DNA of 64,000 nucleotides from Eumeta japonica (Eukaryota > Arthropoda > Insecta > Lepidoptera > Psychidae): NCBI GenBank assembly GCA_005406025.1, contig BGZK01000141.1, positions 496,001 to 560,000 on the forward strand. Reading direction: 5' to 3'. Position numbers and translations under genes: made by a program. This document shows, one piece after another, positions 13,800-26,650 of the stretch. Under the pieces are notes generated by a model. The model was not told the origin of the DNA and did not search any database. It was given only the letters and a program-made list of their open reading frames with translations. The stretch's first letter is position 1. Each line of letters starts with the position of its first letter.

Positions 13800-14060
13800 A
13801 ATTAACATCATGATATTATTAAAATTGATAGCCGAACAGGGTTCGAAACTAAAAGCTAGATAGGTATGAGAATCGCAAGCGAGAAAGGGAACGGTAAAAC
13901 CGTTGGCGTGACTGATTTCATAACCGAGAGTAGAATCGATATCGAAACAAAGAGTGAAAATTGGAGCAGAATCGAGAGCAGTACCGGGATTGAAACTGAT
14001 AGCGAAACCAAAAACGGGATCAAAATCGTAGTCAGGATTGAGAGGGGACTTCAAGCGGAG
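13800..14060 (-). repeat. Degenerate GATT/CCG hexamer-like minisatellite (reverse-oriented copy)
   Basis: The sequence is built from variants of a roughly 6-nt word such as 'aatcg-' and 'gagac-' (for example ggattgaaactgatagcga, aaaacgggatcaaaatcg). Its reverse complement matches the style of the arrays at 50.9-51.0, 51.48-51.75, 61.95-62.14 and 62.45-62.55 kb. Because the unit length is a multiple of three it is open in both strands (plus 13866-14087, minus 13791-14054). Those frames are repeat artefacts. Confidence 0.7.
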
Positions 14061-14790
14061 CTAATTAGGGATAAGCATAAAAAATGAATAAGCTGATTTT
14101 ATATCCGAAATTGCGACCAGACAGCTACTGTTAAATAACAGTGGTTGGTATAAACCAAGAAGCACGTACAAGCCAATATTAAAAATGAAACGTCATTATT
14201 GACGGATATGGATCCATAGGTAACACAATAATTTAATAGCCATTAAGAATCGACATTAACGCTCTTTATATTCTTTGATTATAAAATCACGTTTAATTTC
14301 TTATGTTGTGGACAGCTCATTCTACTAAAATACAAGAAAAGCATTTTTGTTATTATTATTATTATGAACATAACGTAATATGATATTACATTACAAGAAG
14401 AATAACATTTAATTTAGAGACGAGACAAATATTGCCTATTTCCAAATCGATCCAGAGAAGACAATAATTAAACATTCCAGGCAAAATGCATTTGCGTCTA
14501 CATAAAGCAGATGACATTGCGCAATCTCGCGGTGAAACCTCTGAGGCGTTGCCTGGACCGCTCACTAGCAAGCCGGCAGTCAGGGCTGGTCGTTTTATAA
14601 TCGGCGTCGATATTACGTATTATGTAGCCGATTGTAAATACGCATAACAAACAATGAAGAAATAAGGTACACGTAAATAAATGTCGCACAATGTATAAAT
14701 AAACAACAACAAATGAGATTTTTACTATTGCAACCGTGTCAAAACCAAAGACAAATGAAATTTTGAACTCATAAAGGCAAAAAGGTTTTC
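14061..14790. other. No gene recognised
   Basis: AT-rich non-coding DNA. A GC-balanced segment at about 14500-14600 gives two overlapping short minus frames without recognisable motifs or splice context. Confidence 0.5.
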
Positions 14791-14794
14791 AGAT

Positions 14795-14915
14795 GGTTTT
14801 GACACAGTTTTTGCAAAATCACAATATTGTGCTTATTTAGAAAACCAAAAAACCATTTTTTTTTTTCATTTTCTAAATAAGCGCATATTGTGATTTCGCA
14901 ACGAAAGTGTCCACG
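14795..14915. repeat. Long imperfect hairpin with about 45-nt arms
   Basis: The arm at 14816-14844 (AAATCACAATATTGTGC then TTATTTAGAAAA) pairs with 14869-14896 with only about two mismatches. Weaker pairing extends outward (gacacagtttttgc against gcaacgaaagtgtc) to about 14795 and 14915. The loop is about 24 nt and T-rich. A further inverted word (AACCGTGTCAAAACC near 14731 against GGTTTTGACACAGTT near 14795) nests outside. The size suits either a foldback MITE or a small-RNA precursor. Nothing here decides between them. Confidence 0.65.
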
Positions 14916-15039
14916 ATGTTTGCTATCAGAGGTACACGTTAGTCGCGACAGATGTTTACAACAGGCGATCGACAAGCATTTCGAACACCTTTAACGGCTT
15001 CACGCCAATTTCACAAACGTAACGGCCTACTGCAAGCGC

Positions 15040-15310
15040 TTTACGATACATAATAGTTGGATGTAACCCTGTTCTTGTCCATCACGATCGAGTAGTAACG
15101 ATACTTCTATAATTATTGTCCATATACAATACCTAGCTATCGTAATTGCTAGTGTGCAACCGAGTTAGCGTCGTGTTGAACGTCGCCAAACGTTTTCTTC
15201 GACGTCGGTGTTACAGTGACGTTACGTTACGTATTGTTTCACCGATTTAATCGCTATCGGTTTCGCGGAAGAAAGTATACGCGGTCTAACGTGAATTCTC
15301 GTTTGCCAAA
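15040..15310. promoter_or_regulatory. CpG-richer non-repetitive block
   Basis: CG dinucleotides are frequent in words such as gttagcgtcgtgttgaacg and tacgcggtctaacg, in contrast to both flanks. No exon or transposon is recognised. It resembles the other island-type blocks and may be regulatory. That reading is inferred from composition. Confidence 0.3.
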
Positions 15311-18300
15311 TCCCTTTTATAGAGTTGCTCTTACGTAATAATGTGTTTAATTTTTTTTAACGATATTTACTTATGCCCATGTAATATTCGAGTGTACGTT
15401 CCGGGACTGTTTAAGAATACGGATAAAGATGGGTGTCGGACTCCGCGTCCCAGGGTCCCGTACCTGCCTACGAAACGAAACGTAATTTGCAATTGCACTA
15501 AGTTTTGTTCAAACGGGTATCATGCCATTTCTTATAAACTTGAAATAATACTTGAAAAAGTTAAATTAATAATGATATATGTAAAGTAATATTGGCACAG
15601 GTATATATTTGATTGGCACATGTAAATTGACTGAAATGAGCCCATGTGATTCGGTAATTAGATTTTACTAGTTAAAACTAAAAATGATTAGATTATCTAA
15701 AAAACTTGTAAAAATTGATATTCAAAATAATTTTCATAGAATTCATTTCTAAAACACTATTGTTGTATTTTTTTTAACGCAGAGTTCAAAAGTTAGAAAG
15801 AGGAATCACAAAATTAAGGATTTAGAAGCTTATAAACCGCAAAATACCTTATACCATAGAAAATAGTCACGAATATAAAGTGTATTTTTAATTAAATATC
15901 CAATGAGACCCACACGATGAAGTGCGCGAAACAAAAATTTTTCGTCTCTCGGCGTTGTTTATGTAAAGCTACTTGTATTTGTTTATAATTAATTTACCGA
16001 ATTGTATAGCGGTTCTGGTAATACACCTGCCTGTAAAATTTTAACACCTGGAGTTATGTGGCTGTGATATACGAATACACAGACGGACGTATGGATTATA
16101 AGGATTTCTTTTTTGCTTTTGCCTACAGAGCCCTGGAAAAAGTATTAAGGTCTTAATTTTCACGCTGCTGCTACGTTTTGGAAACATTACATGTATTTAA
16201 AGATTTCCGCAAAATATCTCCGCTTTACATAATTTTTCCACGTTCCAGTAAATGGGAATATTGATCTTGTAATCTTTACAGAGAGTTTGAAATCCAGTGT
16301 TAATTACGTAGTGCTGTAGGCTCAAGATCAAAGCCTGCGTCGTTACGTCAAAGGCGTGTGTGCTATTATGTTATCGTTTCCTAGAAACATTTACTTACAC
16401 ATATAAAATAATCATGATAGACAGTCACTCGTGATTGTTGTCATTATATGACTGTCAGAATTTGCGACTTGTCAACGCTGTGATATCTTCAGATAGTAGT
16501 CTATTCTTATCGCGTAGATGAAATTTATCAAGAGACATAAATTTTTGATGGACGTTTTTAGGTCAACATTCTTCTACGCCCGTAATCAGAAAGTGTTTAA
16601 GTGAAAATACATAACAAAATATAAACGATTTAAGTTTCTTTCATTGGGCACATCGTAACGATGAACCTTAACAAAACTGCCAAATTGCATTTCTGCCAAT
16701 TTTGTTTCAGGGTTATTCATTTGGAATAGACTGCGTAGTTTACAGACAAATAAACGACAACATTATCGAATCCGAAACTGTATGTGATAAATATCACACA
16801 ACAGTATGAAAATATATATTATATGAATGTTAAAACTGAAACACTGCCAAAACTCTAAACGCTTTTCATAATTGAAAATATTTACTTATAGAACTGGGCT
16901 ACCGAGTGTTGGATGTTTACTAACTTTTTGCTGCCACTCAACGCAAATGCACGGCAAACTACGAACATCTGGCCTTGCTAGGTGCTTTATCAACAAAAGC
17001 AATTACGTTTAGTACGGTTTCGTGCAGCAGTTTTTTTTTTACTGTGAAACAATCATTTTCGATATCTGCTGCGAATAAAAAAATATGACTTCAATTCGGC
17101 CTAACAAGTGACAAGAATGCGGATACACTTTTAATGCTTAAATCTTGATGCAATGATGTATATCTAAAATTAACTTTGAAGGGTAGTGTAGTCTCCTGTT
17201 GTGAAGTTCGGTAATATATAAATTAACACCGGTCTATGGAATAGATCTCTAATTTGGTATATTAAAAAAAAAAACAGCCACAGTAAATGTACCAAGGCAT
17301 TCGAATAGAGTGTAATGTATTAAGTTCTAATGATGGCACGGCACAATATAAGCAAAAGGAAGTGACGCTGCACGCAACCGGCAACAAACGGAGCATGAGA
17401 CAGACGGCTCTTTATTATTTTCAAATAAAAACTCGTGTATTCTCTAACGTTAAGTGTAGATTTAATTATAAGAAAAGAGAAATTATAAAAATTATTTGTG
17501 TTTTTATTTCTATGACACGGGATTGCTACAGTTTGTGCATTAACTTTAAGTTTGATAGACTATGTTAACAAATGTATACAATTAAAATAGTGATGAAAAT
17601 TCGGGTTCATATTTTTTATATTAAGATACATGACAAAAGCGTGTATTCACTATGTGTAGATATACTTTTGACCTTCAATTAATACTATCATTATACATAA
17701 TTGTCATTGAACTTGTTTATCAGATAAACAATGATGTAACATTATTTAAGATTGCATAATTATCAACCTTTTTATTTCACAATTCGTTGTTTTCCTTATT
17801 ATTATTATTACTATGAAAACAGTATGGTTTATGAGCATAGATAAAACATATATTACGAAGTGAAAAATAATTCTAACTCATAATTTAATTTTATCACATA
17901 AAATGTAGCAATCTACATCGTAAGGTACATCTAAGATTAAGGAAGCGAATCTAAATGAAGGTTAAAAGAAACATGTCTATTTCCATTGGTGATATTTTTG
18001 GCCGCTAGTCAAACATAACGCGCAAACTCATTCTCCGTTCTAGATTCAACGTACCTTATCCAAAACGTTGATTTCCATTAAATTCGATTAGTTTTCGATT
18101 TGCGATCCTTTCATAGAACCAGAAAATTGGCAGAGGTGAGCTGACCTTTGTTAAAGTTCCATATTCATTTTGTCTGCAACATTTTCCTTTGTGAGCACGC
18201 CCTACGGATGTCAATATAGATTTGGTAGATGTATTAAAGAGATTTAACGCATTCCTCTCCTTTGCCGTACTTATTTTATTTATATTGTTTACATTTAAAA

Positions 18301-18480
18301 AAAATTGGAAATCATTTTAATACACTTTTGCAAGCATAATTTATATTATGCAGAAGTGCTATGAATATTACTTGTATTTTATTTGAACGATGATCCAAAC
18401 CGTTGCTTTCGAAGTAAAACACACCTATCGGGTTCAAATTTTAAGTACGGATTAAATAACCTATGAGTCTTTAACTTGAA
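15311..18480. other. Long AT-rich stretch without recognised genes
   Basis: Short frames occur at 15341-15589 and 17287-17568, but none has a motif, splice context or family resemblance. An imperfect inverted repeat (GACAGTCA near 16421 against TGACTGTC near 16450) is visible. Otherwise I see nothing to annotate. Confidence 0.5.
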
Positions 18481-18554
18481 CCAAACTAAAAAATCACTCG
18501 CTTCGGTTCTCGGAGCGTAAAGCCTTCGCTTTCGGACTTAGTTTTCACGATGGT

Positions 18555-18905
18555 GGCAATGGTTTTTAGCAGTCTCCAACCCGAACTGGGCTAGCGTGGA
18601 TAACTTTAAGATTCAAGAAGCTCAGTTTGAAATAAAAAATTGTGGAATAGTACATTTTTTTAATATCAGATAGAGAGGCAAACCTGCATACGAGCCACTA
18701 AAAACAAATGCCCATAAACGCTTATAATCTTAGAGGAGTCACCAGTGCGTTGTCGGTCTTTTGACCAGAATAGGTACCTCTTGGGTAGGAATAGGATATC
18801 TGATAGAGTGGAATGAAGGAGGGGGAAGAGGGGTAGTGGATGAAAGAGTGGAGTGTTGAAGAGGGAATGGACCACCGGAACTCTAACTCACTGGATGAAA
18901 GTAAA
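18555..18905 (-). repeat. Lepidopteran dispersed repeat, 'CAACGCACTGG-GACTCCTC' family
   Basis: The reverse complement contains CGACAACGCACTGGTGACTCCTC followed about 50 nt on by a 'cgtatgcaggtttgcctctc' stretch. This is a widely dispersed lepidopteran repeat usually attached to retroelement 3' ends. A CT-rich tract (minus strand, about 18780-18880) precedes it. The copy at 37141-37410 shares the CGACAACGCACTGG core, AGATATCCTATTC and the GAGTTCC end. Just left, 'ccaacccgaactgggctagc' near 18573 resembles another common lepidopteran repeat motif. The minus frame at 18666-18875 is a shadow of this repeat. Confidence 0.65.
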
Positions 18906-20449
18906 CAACGGAAGCTGTTACTTTACGTCTGTATTCTGTGAGAGTGTGGTATTTCATCGGTCGAGTCGGCCCATTTTAGCTGTACCCGAGTCGACCACAG
19001 CATGGCTCTACAACAATATCGCATGAGTCTTAGGACGATAAAATATTGACACATATTTGAATACTGTATTCTGAATGGCTAAAATGAGGACAATAAGTCA
19101 CAAGAAATATTCCTGTCTGCATATACAGAACTACTTCCATAATAGTGTCCTGTATATATTGTTCCATGCTCGCCCACTGTTGGTCAGGAATTTTAAAAGT
19201 CTTAGAGGGTTTTGGGGGAAGTTCAGCGGTATATAGATCTAATCACATTAATTTCTTTCACTATTAACTTCATTGAGCGACAATCATTATTAGCGTTTCG
19301 AATTAATGATTCGGAAAACACAGTGGTGCGGTTTGCGGTGTCGAATTCGTGGCTTCATCGTCGCAGACTGGCGTTCTAATCATCAGACTATGACAGCGCG
19401 CAATGGAATGCGAAGGAGCATATTATACTAATATTAATTTGAATTGATTTGTTTTTTAACTATTCATTATTCTCTAAATTTTAACTTAATAGTTATCATT
19501 TTTTAATATTCAAACCGTCAAAAAAGCATACTCGTGCCGCATGTGGCCAAATATGGTTACGGCTCTAGAGATTTGGGACCGCTAGGGCCGCGCCGCTTTT
19601 CGTGCGCCCGCGCAGGTCGCTGCCATCGGTGGAGCTTGTATTTAAGTATGCCTCGAAGAGATATCAGGGTTATGTTATAACAGTGTGTATACTTAAATAT
19701 TACTGTTTAATATGCATTAGTTACCATTTTATGACATGTAATATTTCTCTGACCCGAAACAACGCTCTTAACGATTGAGCGATGGAGGCTCAGTGGCTTG
19801 AGCATTGTTGACTCAATCTTTTACATTTCATATTCATGTTTATAGATTATATATTTTATTTTGTCTTGGTTCAGCTGGAACCAATTCCAAAAGCGACTAA
19901 TTATTTAAATATGTAGAAGGCGTTTTTACTTTATATATGTAAAAATTATTTTATTTAACATTTTTAAAGTATCGAATAATTAAGTACAACTTTAGAATTC
20001 ATCTATTGTTAGTTACTTTGCATGTGGATTAAGCTATGATTAATGTCTCATGACTATGATCACAGCCAGATGCTTCGTTTTCTTTTGTATGGAGCCAGTA
20101 GCAAAGCAGTTCCGATCACAAATTTATTGTCCGGTAGCGTTGTAATATCAACGCCACCATCAATTCAGGGTCTTTACGTTCTCACTTAGAGTGCAATTAC
20201 CTAATTATTCTTATACAAACTGTATGAACTATTCTTATTGTTTGTAACATAAAAGTTCTAAGATTTATACTAACTACATTTGTATTCACTGCTACAATTA
20301 AATTTATTCAGGGTATTTATATTATTATCGCTAAAAAGTTTGGATCTCTTTTTGCTTAGATTGTTACGTTAGAATTACATATATATACGAATATGTGTAG
20401 ATAGATTAATATGAAATTAAATTTTTTGTGTACTGTGTTCTAACAGTAG
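18906..20449. other. Non-coding DNA with tRNA-like remnants
   Basis: No exon recognised. A minus-strand tRNA-like remnant lies at 19318-19400 (own entry). At 19775-19825 the palindrome-rich 'gattgagc...ggctcagtggcttgagc...gactcaatc' resembles a degenerate tRNA-derived SINE head. The rest is AT-rich with a small GC block at about 19560-19640. Confidence 0.45.
19318..19400 (-). repeat. tRNA-derived SINE-like fragment
   Basis: On the minus strand ATAGTCTGATGATTAGAACG resembles a polymerase III A box. Further on, GAATTCGACACCGCAAACC resembles a degenerate B box/T-arm, leading to CCGCACCACTG. This order resembles common lepidopteran tRNA-headed repeats. No intact acceptor stem or anticodon arm is present, so it is not a functional tRNA gene. 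Confidence 0.4.
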
Positions 20450-20826
20450 CTATTGCAGGGTAGTGTCGGTTAACACATCGCAGTATTGTCCGATTTGTTG
20501 AACCCAATTCTTAACCGTTAAGGAGCGGTGTGACGTCCATTATCAGTTCAGCAGCATAAACACTCAGGTACAAACACTCGAATAACTGATAAATGTAGCT
20601 CAAACATATTACACGTGCCTGTAACATTTGAGAGTATCCTTTGATTTCCCTGAGGTTCCATCATCGGATCCTAACTTGGTGCATGGGACCACCTCGAGAG
20701 TATACCTTTTCTAACAAAAAATAATTTTCCAAATCGGTTCACAATTGACCAAATACGCGGTGAACATACACAAAAAATACATACAGATGAACATAAAACC
20801 TTCTATTTTTTGAAGTCGGTTAAAAA
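20450..20826 (+). repeat. Non-LTR retroelement tail ('gaagtcggttaaaa' type)
   Basis: The stretch ends with acataca-type repeats and 'ttttttgaagtcggttaaaa' (about 20808-20826), a 3' tail found on many lepidopteran retroelement copies. Upstream it reads 'cccaattcttaaccgttaag' (about 20504) and 'aaatcggttcacaattgacc' (about 20731), also typical of that repeat. No reverse-transcriptase coding remains. The minus frame 20803-21024 overlaps it by chance. Confidence 0.6.
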
Positions 20827-22640
20827 CATTTTAGGATGGTGCGTTTCAATTGAAGAGTGATAAAACCTGACACGACAACAATAACAAACAAGATCTCTGC
20901 AGTTTTTACAATTGTGCAAATAAAACATTGAACTGGTGTAGTGGCGGGGAGATTGGTTTACTTTAGCTGTTTTCATAGCAATTAGACGGTATTTTACTTC
21001 GGAGCCTTCACTGCGAACATACAAACAATATTTTTTTTTTATAAAAGAGAGTGATTCGAGTTATTTATTTATAAGTTAAAGTCAAAAGATACTCTAATAG
21101 CTCACTTTATAGGGAAATCAACATTCTTACTGCTACGTTATTGTCAGTATATTTACGAAAACATTATGTTGTTACAAAAAAAACCTTACTGATTTCTCCA
21201 CGGTGAGTAACTGCCGCAGTGTAAATATAAGAAGAAAACGTACGCTCGCAATTTCCGTATTAGAATCAGAATATCAAGAGTTAATAATTTTTTTATTGGC
21301 GGCTTTATTATTTTTATATAAAATCCCCCCCAAGGGGGCATTAGAATTTAGAAGGAAACAATTCAAAAAGTTATCAGAATTAAAGTCCTCGTAAAAAGGC
21401 TACTCTTGCATAAATGAATACTTAAATAAAGGTTGGGTGTCGATATAAAAGATTTTAGTTTTGTATATAAAAAAAATAAGCCTGCAGGAGGCTTTTGCTG
21501 GTTCTTCTGCTTCTTGTATTCTCAAACAGGTGGTAAAGAAAGAATATTGTTTTGACTCGCAATGCAAATTTCAAGGTGAATAAAAACGATTTATTTCCTT
21601 TTTCTTTCTTACAACAATATTTCCCTACTGGCTACAATTTACTTTCGATAAAAAGCAATATTTTTCACTGCAGTTGATAATTTTCCATGTCGTTTAAGAC
21701 GTTTAACATAATTTTAAGCGGTTTTTTACATGGATCTCGTATCTGGGCATGAACAAATATTAGTTTTATTCATATTAACATTCCTTTGCAAAAAATGTAA
21801 ATCATATACGCAGACTTATAATTGCTATTAGCCTTTAAATAAAACAAGTTTGGTAAACAGATGGATGCAACACTTGAACGCGTCCATGAATAATTTTGCT
21901 TAAAATTCCAATGATTACATCTCGTTTGCCAAGTTCTACCGTCCAGATGAAGTTCTGACGAGCATGACGTCACTGAATATTTATAATAATGTATAGAGTG
22001 AAATAACAAGTAGGTTAAAGAAAACATGTAACTCGTAAATTACAACACGAAATTACAGCAAGAAAAATGTAATTTATTGTAAGAATGCGACTATCCGATC
22101 GGAGAATTAAGCTAATATTGTAATAATTTAGCACTACTGTATTGTAATAATGTATATAAAATTTTAGTGCTTCATTGATTGAAGCTAAGAACATTTTAGA
22201 TATTATATTTACTTTGTAGAGAGATTACAAAAAATAGAAAATTTTCTTTATTTATAAAAAGTTTATATTATAAAAACAAACTGGCTATTTTACAATAATA
22301 GAATTTTCACAGCGTAAGTACATGAAAATATGTGACTTTTAATCAGGTGTCTCATATGAAGTTAAACTTTTTAAAAGTGATCGATAATCTTTACATTCCC
22401 AGTTACCTACTCGTGCGTATTCAAAGCAAAATGGTTCTGACGTATATACATATACCAAAATTAGTCCCATATATCTTCCGTTTAACCAGCTTTGTTACAG
22501 CGCACTTCCTACAAAGAATATGACAACATTACTCACGTGTAATAATCCTTTAAAAGAGAAAGTGACCACAATACGAATTAATATACACTATCAAAGCGTG
22601 ATAATATATAGATATTATACGTAATGCTAATACGGAAGCT
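20827..22640. other. No gene recognised
   Basis: AT-rich. Short frames at 21203-21394, 21770-22027 and 22332-22523 have no recognisable motif or splice support. A g/c run (cccccccaaggggg near 21325) is a small local oddity. Confidence 0.5.
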
Positions 22641-25600
22641 CTTAATGCATTAATAGGTAGTTGTTTTGGCAGCTCTCGTAAAGACAAACAATGTATTTAT
22701 AGTTACATAAGCGGCAGCCGCGGAGGCCTCGGTAGGTTGCGATGACGCACCCAAGGGCGAAACGATCCCTAAATGGGTATCATGTACAACGATCGTTATT
22801 TTTTTTTTTGTAGATATCGACGTGACGCTATACGTATAACACAATTTGCGTACGATTCGTTATCTAGGCTGATGATATATTTAGTTAATATATGAGATTT
22901 TTAGTTATGAGTCCTTTGAGTAAATATAATACAGCGACACCACAATTAACAAAACGATAGAGTGGCGATGTTATATACAGACTTCGTACAGGCAAACGAA
23001 ACTAATAGTCAACTAGAAAACATATATTTCAGAAAACAAAATTCAATAATAAAAATATGGAACAGATACATTAAAAAGTTATATTGTTTAAAAGTCGTAT
23101 GTATTATATATGTTATATATTTGTAAGGCAATGTAGCGACAAATAAAAATAAAAGAATATTACTCATTTGGCGAATATGTTTTTCTTTTTAATTATTTTT
23201 GAACATAAGTACTGTTTGTTACCGGGATAATGGAGTATATGCATGTATTTTTTTAATTGAAATTCTGTATGTACTGGTCATACTGTCAACGTTCCAAACA
23301 GTTTAAATGGCGCACATAATTTCTACCACCGGGTTTGGCCCACACGACTTGCTGTACCATCGACTACACCAAATAAAATAGTTTTCTTTTGTCGAACAAT
23401 TAAAAAAAAAGACGGGGTAAAGCTATTCGCAGAGATAAAAGACATGCTTGATCCCAAACTGTCAACAAAAAATACTTTATGTCGTCGCGAAGGTCACACG
23501 TTTGTACCGAATGCACATCTACTTTGGGCGGATTGTCGGATTGTACCTTGACAAAAACAAGATGTTTTTGTCGTTGAGCGAGTAGTTTCTCAAAACCTTA
23601 TTAATTGTTCAAATAACTGAATGCGTGAAAAGGAAAAATTGTCGAGGACATCAATCGGTCTGACTGTCTGATTATGAGTAAGCAATCACGATGGCGCTTG
23701 AAAAATCTAGTTGCTAGTGCTGTTTTTACGTTTCCATACATCCGATAAAGATTCGGGAAAAAGAAAGTGATTCTTTTTTTTTGTCAGATACGAATTCTAA
23801 AAAAATATATTCAGCAGTTTTTGCATCACATGCTTATACCCTATTAAAAAATTGAGAAACGTTGTGAATAATTTAATACATTACGAAATCATTCTGATAC
23901 ACGCGTAGAATAGTAAGTATTCTATTCCTCGCATGAGAAAACTCGAAATAAGATTTTCTCGCTCAATGTTAAGTATAATAGGGCCACGGTCACGAAGGGT
24001 ACATGACGAGGTTAAAGGCAAGAGAACTTTCCTTGTTCCTGCAAACGCCGGCGAGGTATTCAATTAAATGTAACGTTTCGAAGTAAAACAACTAAAATAC
24101 GATATTTGACTATGATTTTTGTGTCAATGGCAGAAAAACGTGAGAAACGATTAAAGATATATTTGTCTAATCGCTTCCCTCGTTTATTGTTAAATAATCA
24201 CCTCGATGCTAATTTTCAGGAAATTCAAAACTACGATTAAATTCGACAATCGGTGTTTGAAAATGACTATCAGTTTTAAAAACAATGTGAGGGTCAATAA
24301 TGAATGTTTATTAATGTCAAAAATAATATAAAACTGCGTTTGCACTGGAATTCATTTCGAACTGGGAGATGATGAGGTCGTATGATACAAAACCTCGTGA
24401 CAAAATGAAGGCTGATGTGGCAATAATTAACGAAAATAACAATCATATATGTCGGATACGGATACAGTGAGTTACGTCCGTAAATACATCGTACATATAT
24501 AATATATACTTACGTAGTGTATAAGAGTATAATATAAAATGTTGATTTTATTACATGAGATACTTTATCAAATAAACCCAAGGATCGTCCTCAACCAGAA
24601 TTAATGAAAATCCCCGATTTATTTGACGTGACAGCGCCATCACCTTTAACCTACTTCGGTGCACGTCACTTGTTGTGGGCGCTGAGAGAATATATATACT
24701 TTTGCTTTTTAATTTTGTTTTTGTAAACATCTTATTAAGTCATTTTTACAATAATTAGATGTGAAGCTGATCTTTAATGCATTTGAGGTATTATTCCTGT
24801 TGTGTCGATCACTCTTATAGTCGATTTCGAAGTAGAGACCACTAATTGAATGAAAGTCGTGAAGAGTGCGATACGAAACGACAAAAGGCTGGTCACAGAA
24901 TAGTTTATTAATATGCGATTGTTATTTTTGTCTGAATAATAATTATATAATTCGTATTAAATCTTTACAATCAACAAATGGTACAACATAATCATCTTCG
25001 TTTTTGCTTTAATTTTTCATTACTCTGGAGTCACCAGATAGCTGACGGAAGCATGGAACACCAAATGGAAAGCGTTATTTCCGTGTACAGCATTAGCATT
25101 ATAAGGGCGTCTCGGTGCTAGTGTGGAGCTTTCTAAATAGCTGATAAGTGGCCAAGGGCCGTCACGCCCTCCCCCCGCACGCCGCCGTGACCTACATCCT
25201 CTCCGACTCCTCCGTCCTACGCACGATCTTTGTGCATGGTTGTTAGTGCACAACAAACCAGTCCCTATCAGCTATTAACTACTTATTCTACTTGTCGATC
25301 TACTCTTTTGCCGACATAATTATTACGAAAATAATAATCAATAGCGATTTAGTTTTATCATAATTCTTCTAAGTGTACTATACATTACATGCATTTTCCG
25401 ATATAGAGTTTGTATTTTCCGATTTGTATACTAACCAGTTTATATCATTACCTCGTGGTTTTGCGAATAACGTATTCAATATATGAATGCTTGTAAAATA
25501 TTGAAAGATACTATTTAATTATGATACCATTTCTATTTCCAAAGCTTTATGGTACTAATTTCTATTTACGGACGGGATTTATCGAATAATATTTAAACTC

Positions 25601-25785
25601 TGTTATATATCTATCATTAAAAATAACTTTGACGTTAAATCCATTGTAACTTTAATACGGACAATTAAACATTCATTTCACGTTGAACTTTAAACCATTG
25701 AAAATCTAACATGAAGCAGTTACCGCTAACCGCTAATTTCCGTGGCGCATCGTGTGTATATAATAATGCGAGAATCCACCGGCTT
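22641..25785. other. Non-coding DNA with several CpG-containing blocks
   Basis: GC-balanced, non-repetitive segments occur at about 22690-22800, 23320-23590, 23980-24060 and 25130-25230. The last contains ccctccccccgcacgccgcc. No exon can be defined. Minus frames at 22650-22844, 23881-24063 and 25020-25256 cross these blocks but have no recognisable domain. They may be conserved regulatory DNA. Confidence 0.4.
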
Positions 25786-25930
25786 GTTTTTCTCGGGGCT
25801 TCGTGAGCGGCCTACGCCAAGGCCGGCACTCTATATAACTTGTTACGAGTCAAGATAAAACGCGCCATTGCCAACAGTCCACCTACCTAAGGTTGTCAGC
25901 GGTCGTGTGCGAGTTAACACAATCGATGGT
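25786..25930 (+). promoter_or_regulatory. TATA-containing promoter-like block
   Basis: A GC-rich lead-in (gagcggcctacgccaaggcc) is followed by CTATATAAC at 25831-25839 and then more CpG words. This matches the layout of a core promoter with a start expected near 25862. No coding exon follows recognisably. It could drive a non-coding RNA or be fortuitous. Confidence 0.3.
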
Positions 25931-26445
25931 GAATAAGAATCTAACAGCAAACGGTGACCTGCTTCATCTGTAGATTCAGATATGTTATAGGTCTAAATTA
26001 GAATGTCCATTAATATAAGTTACATTTTAATCTCGATACTCGATGCTTGCTACATGAGGTTACAAGTAGGTACTATTAGACGAATCGATTTATGTATTTA
26101 TTCAAAGAAGGTATTCTTATATTTTTCGTTTACTTTCTAAGTATTCTGAGAATCTTAACGTTTATATCATGTGTAGTTTCTTCTGTGGACACGTAATACA
26201 ATTTACGCCTTTTCGTTAGCAGCACGTTCTTTTTCAGTTTGTAGCTAGATCTAGGTGAAGTTTTTCATAAGACACCATTTGAACAGTTTGGTCTTTCCAA
26301 AGATTACTTTGTTGTAAATAGATGCTTATTGCCCTTAAAACAGATTAATTTGGAGCAGCAGTTAGGTGACGCATTCCTTACTCAAGCACGAGTACAAGAC
26401 GGTATCGCTGTAATTTAGTTTCCGGCGTCATTTAGTACGAGCGTC

Positions 26446-26650
26446 CATGCACCGTCTCCACGGCACCCGGCAGAGGCAGTCGAAAATGCGGTTCCAGAAA
26501 TACACAAAACGGCTCGAAGCAACCTACGGCCGGCGCGGCGGCGGCGTCTGGCGCGGCGCGCGGCGGGAGAGATATGCGGTCTATTTATATTCGGTGCAGC
26601 GCGAGCGTACCGGTTTCATCCACTGTACAGGTCGACTTGTCTTCGATGTT
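26446..26650 (+). promoter_or_regulatory. GC-rich island ending in a TATA box
   Basis: A strongly GC-rich run (cggccggcgcggcggcgg at about 26529-26546) is followed by TATTTATA at 26582-26589 and a further CpG segment 25-40 bp downstream, where a start site would fall. The 80-codon frame through it (26447-26689) is basic and GC-driven, lacks a recognisable domain and runs through the TATA sequence, so I do not call it coding. Confidence 0.35.

Noticed and set aside
13791..14087. Paired sense and antisense frames
   Set aside because: Same minisatellite family in reverse orientation; no protein resemblance.
19318..19400. Functional tRNA gene on the minus strand
   Set aside because: A-box- and B-box-like words are present but no intact acceptor or anticodon stem. 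Treated as a SINE-like remnant.
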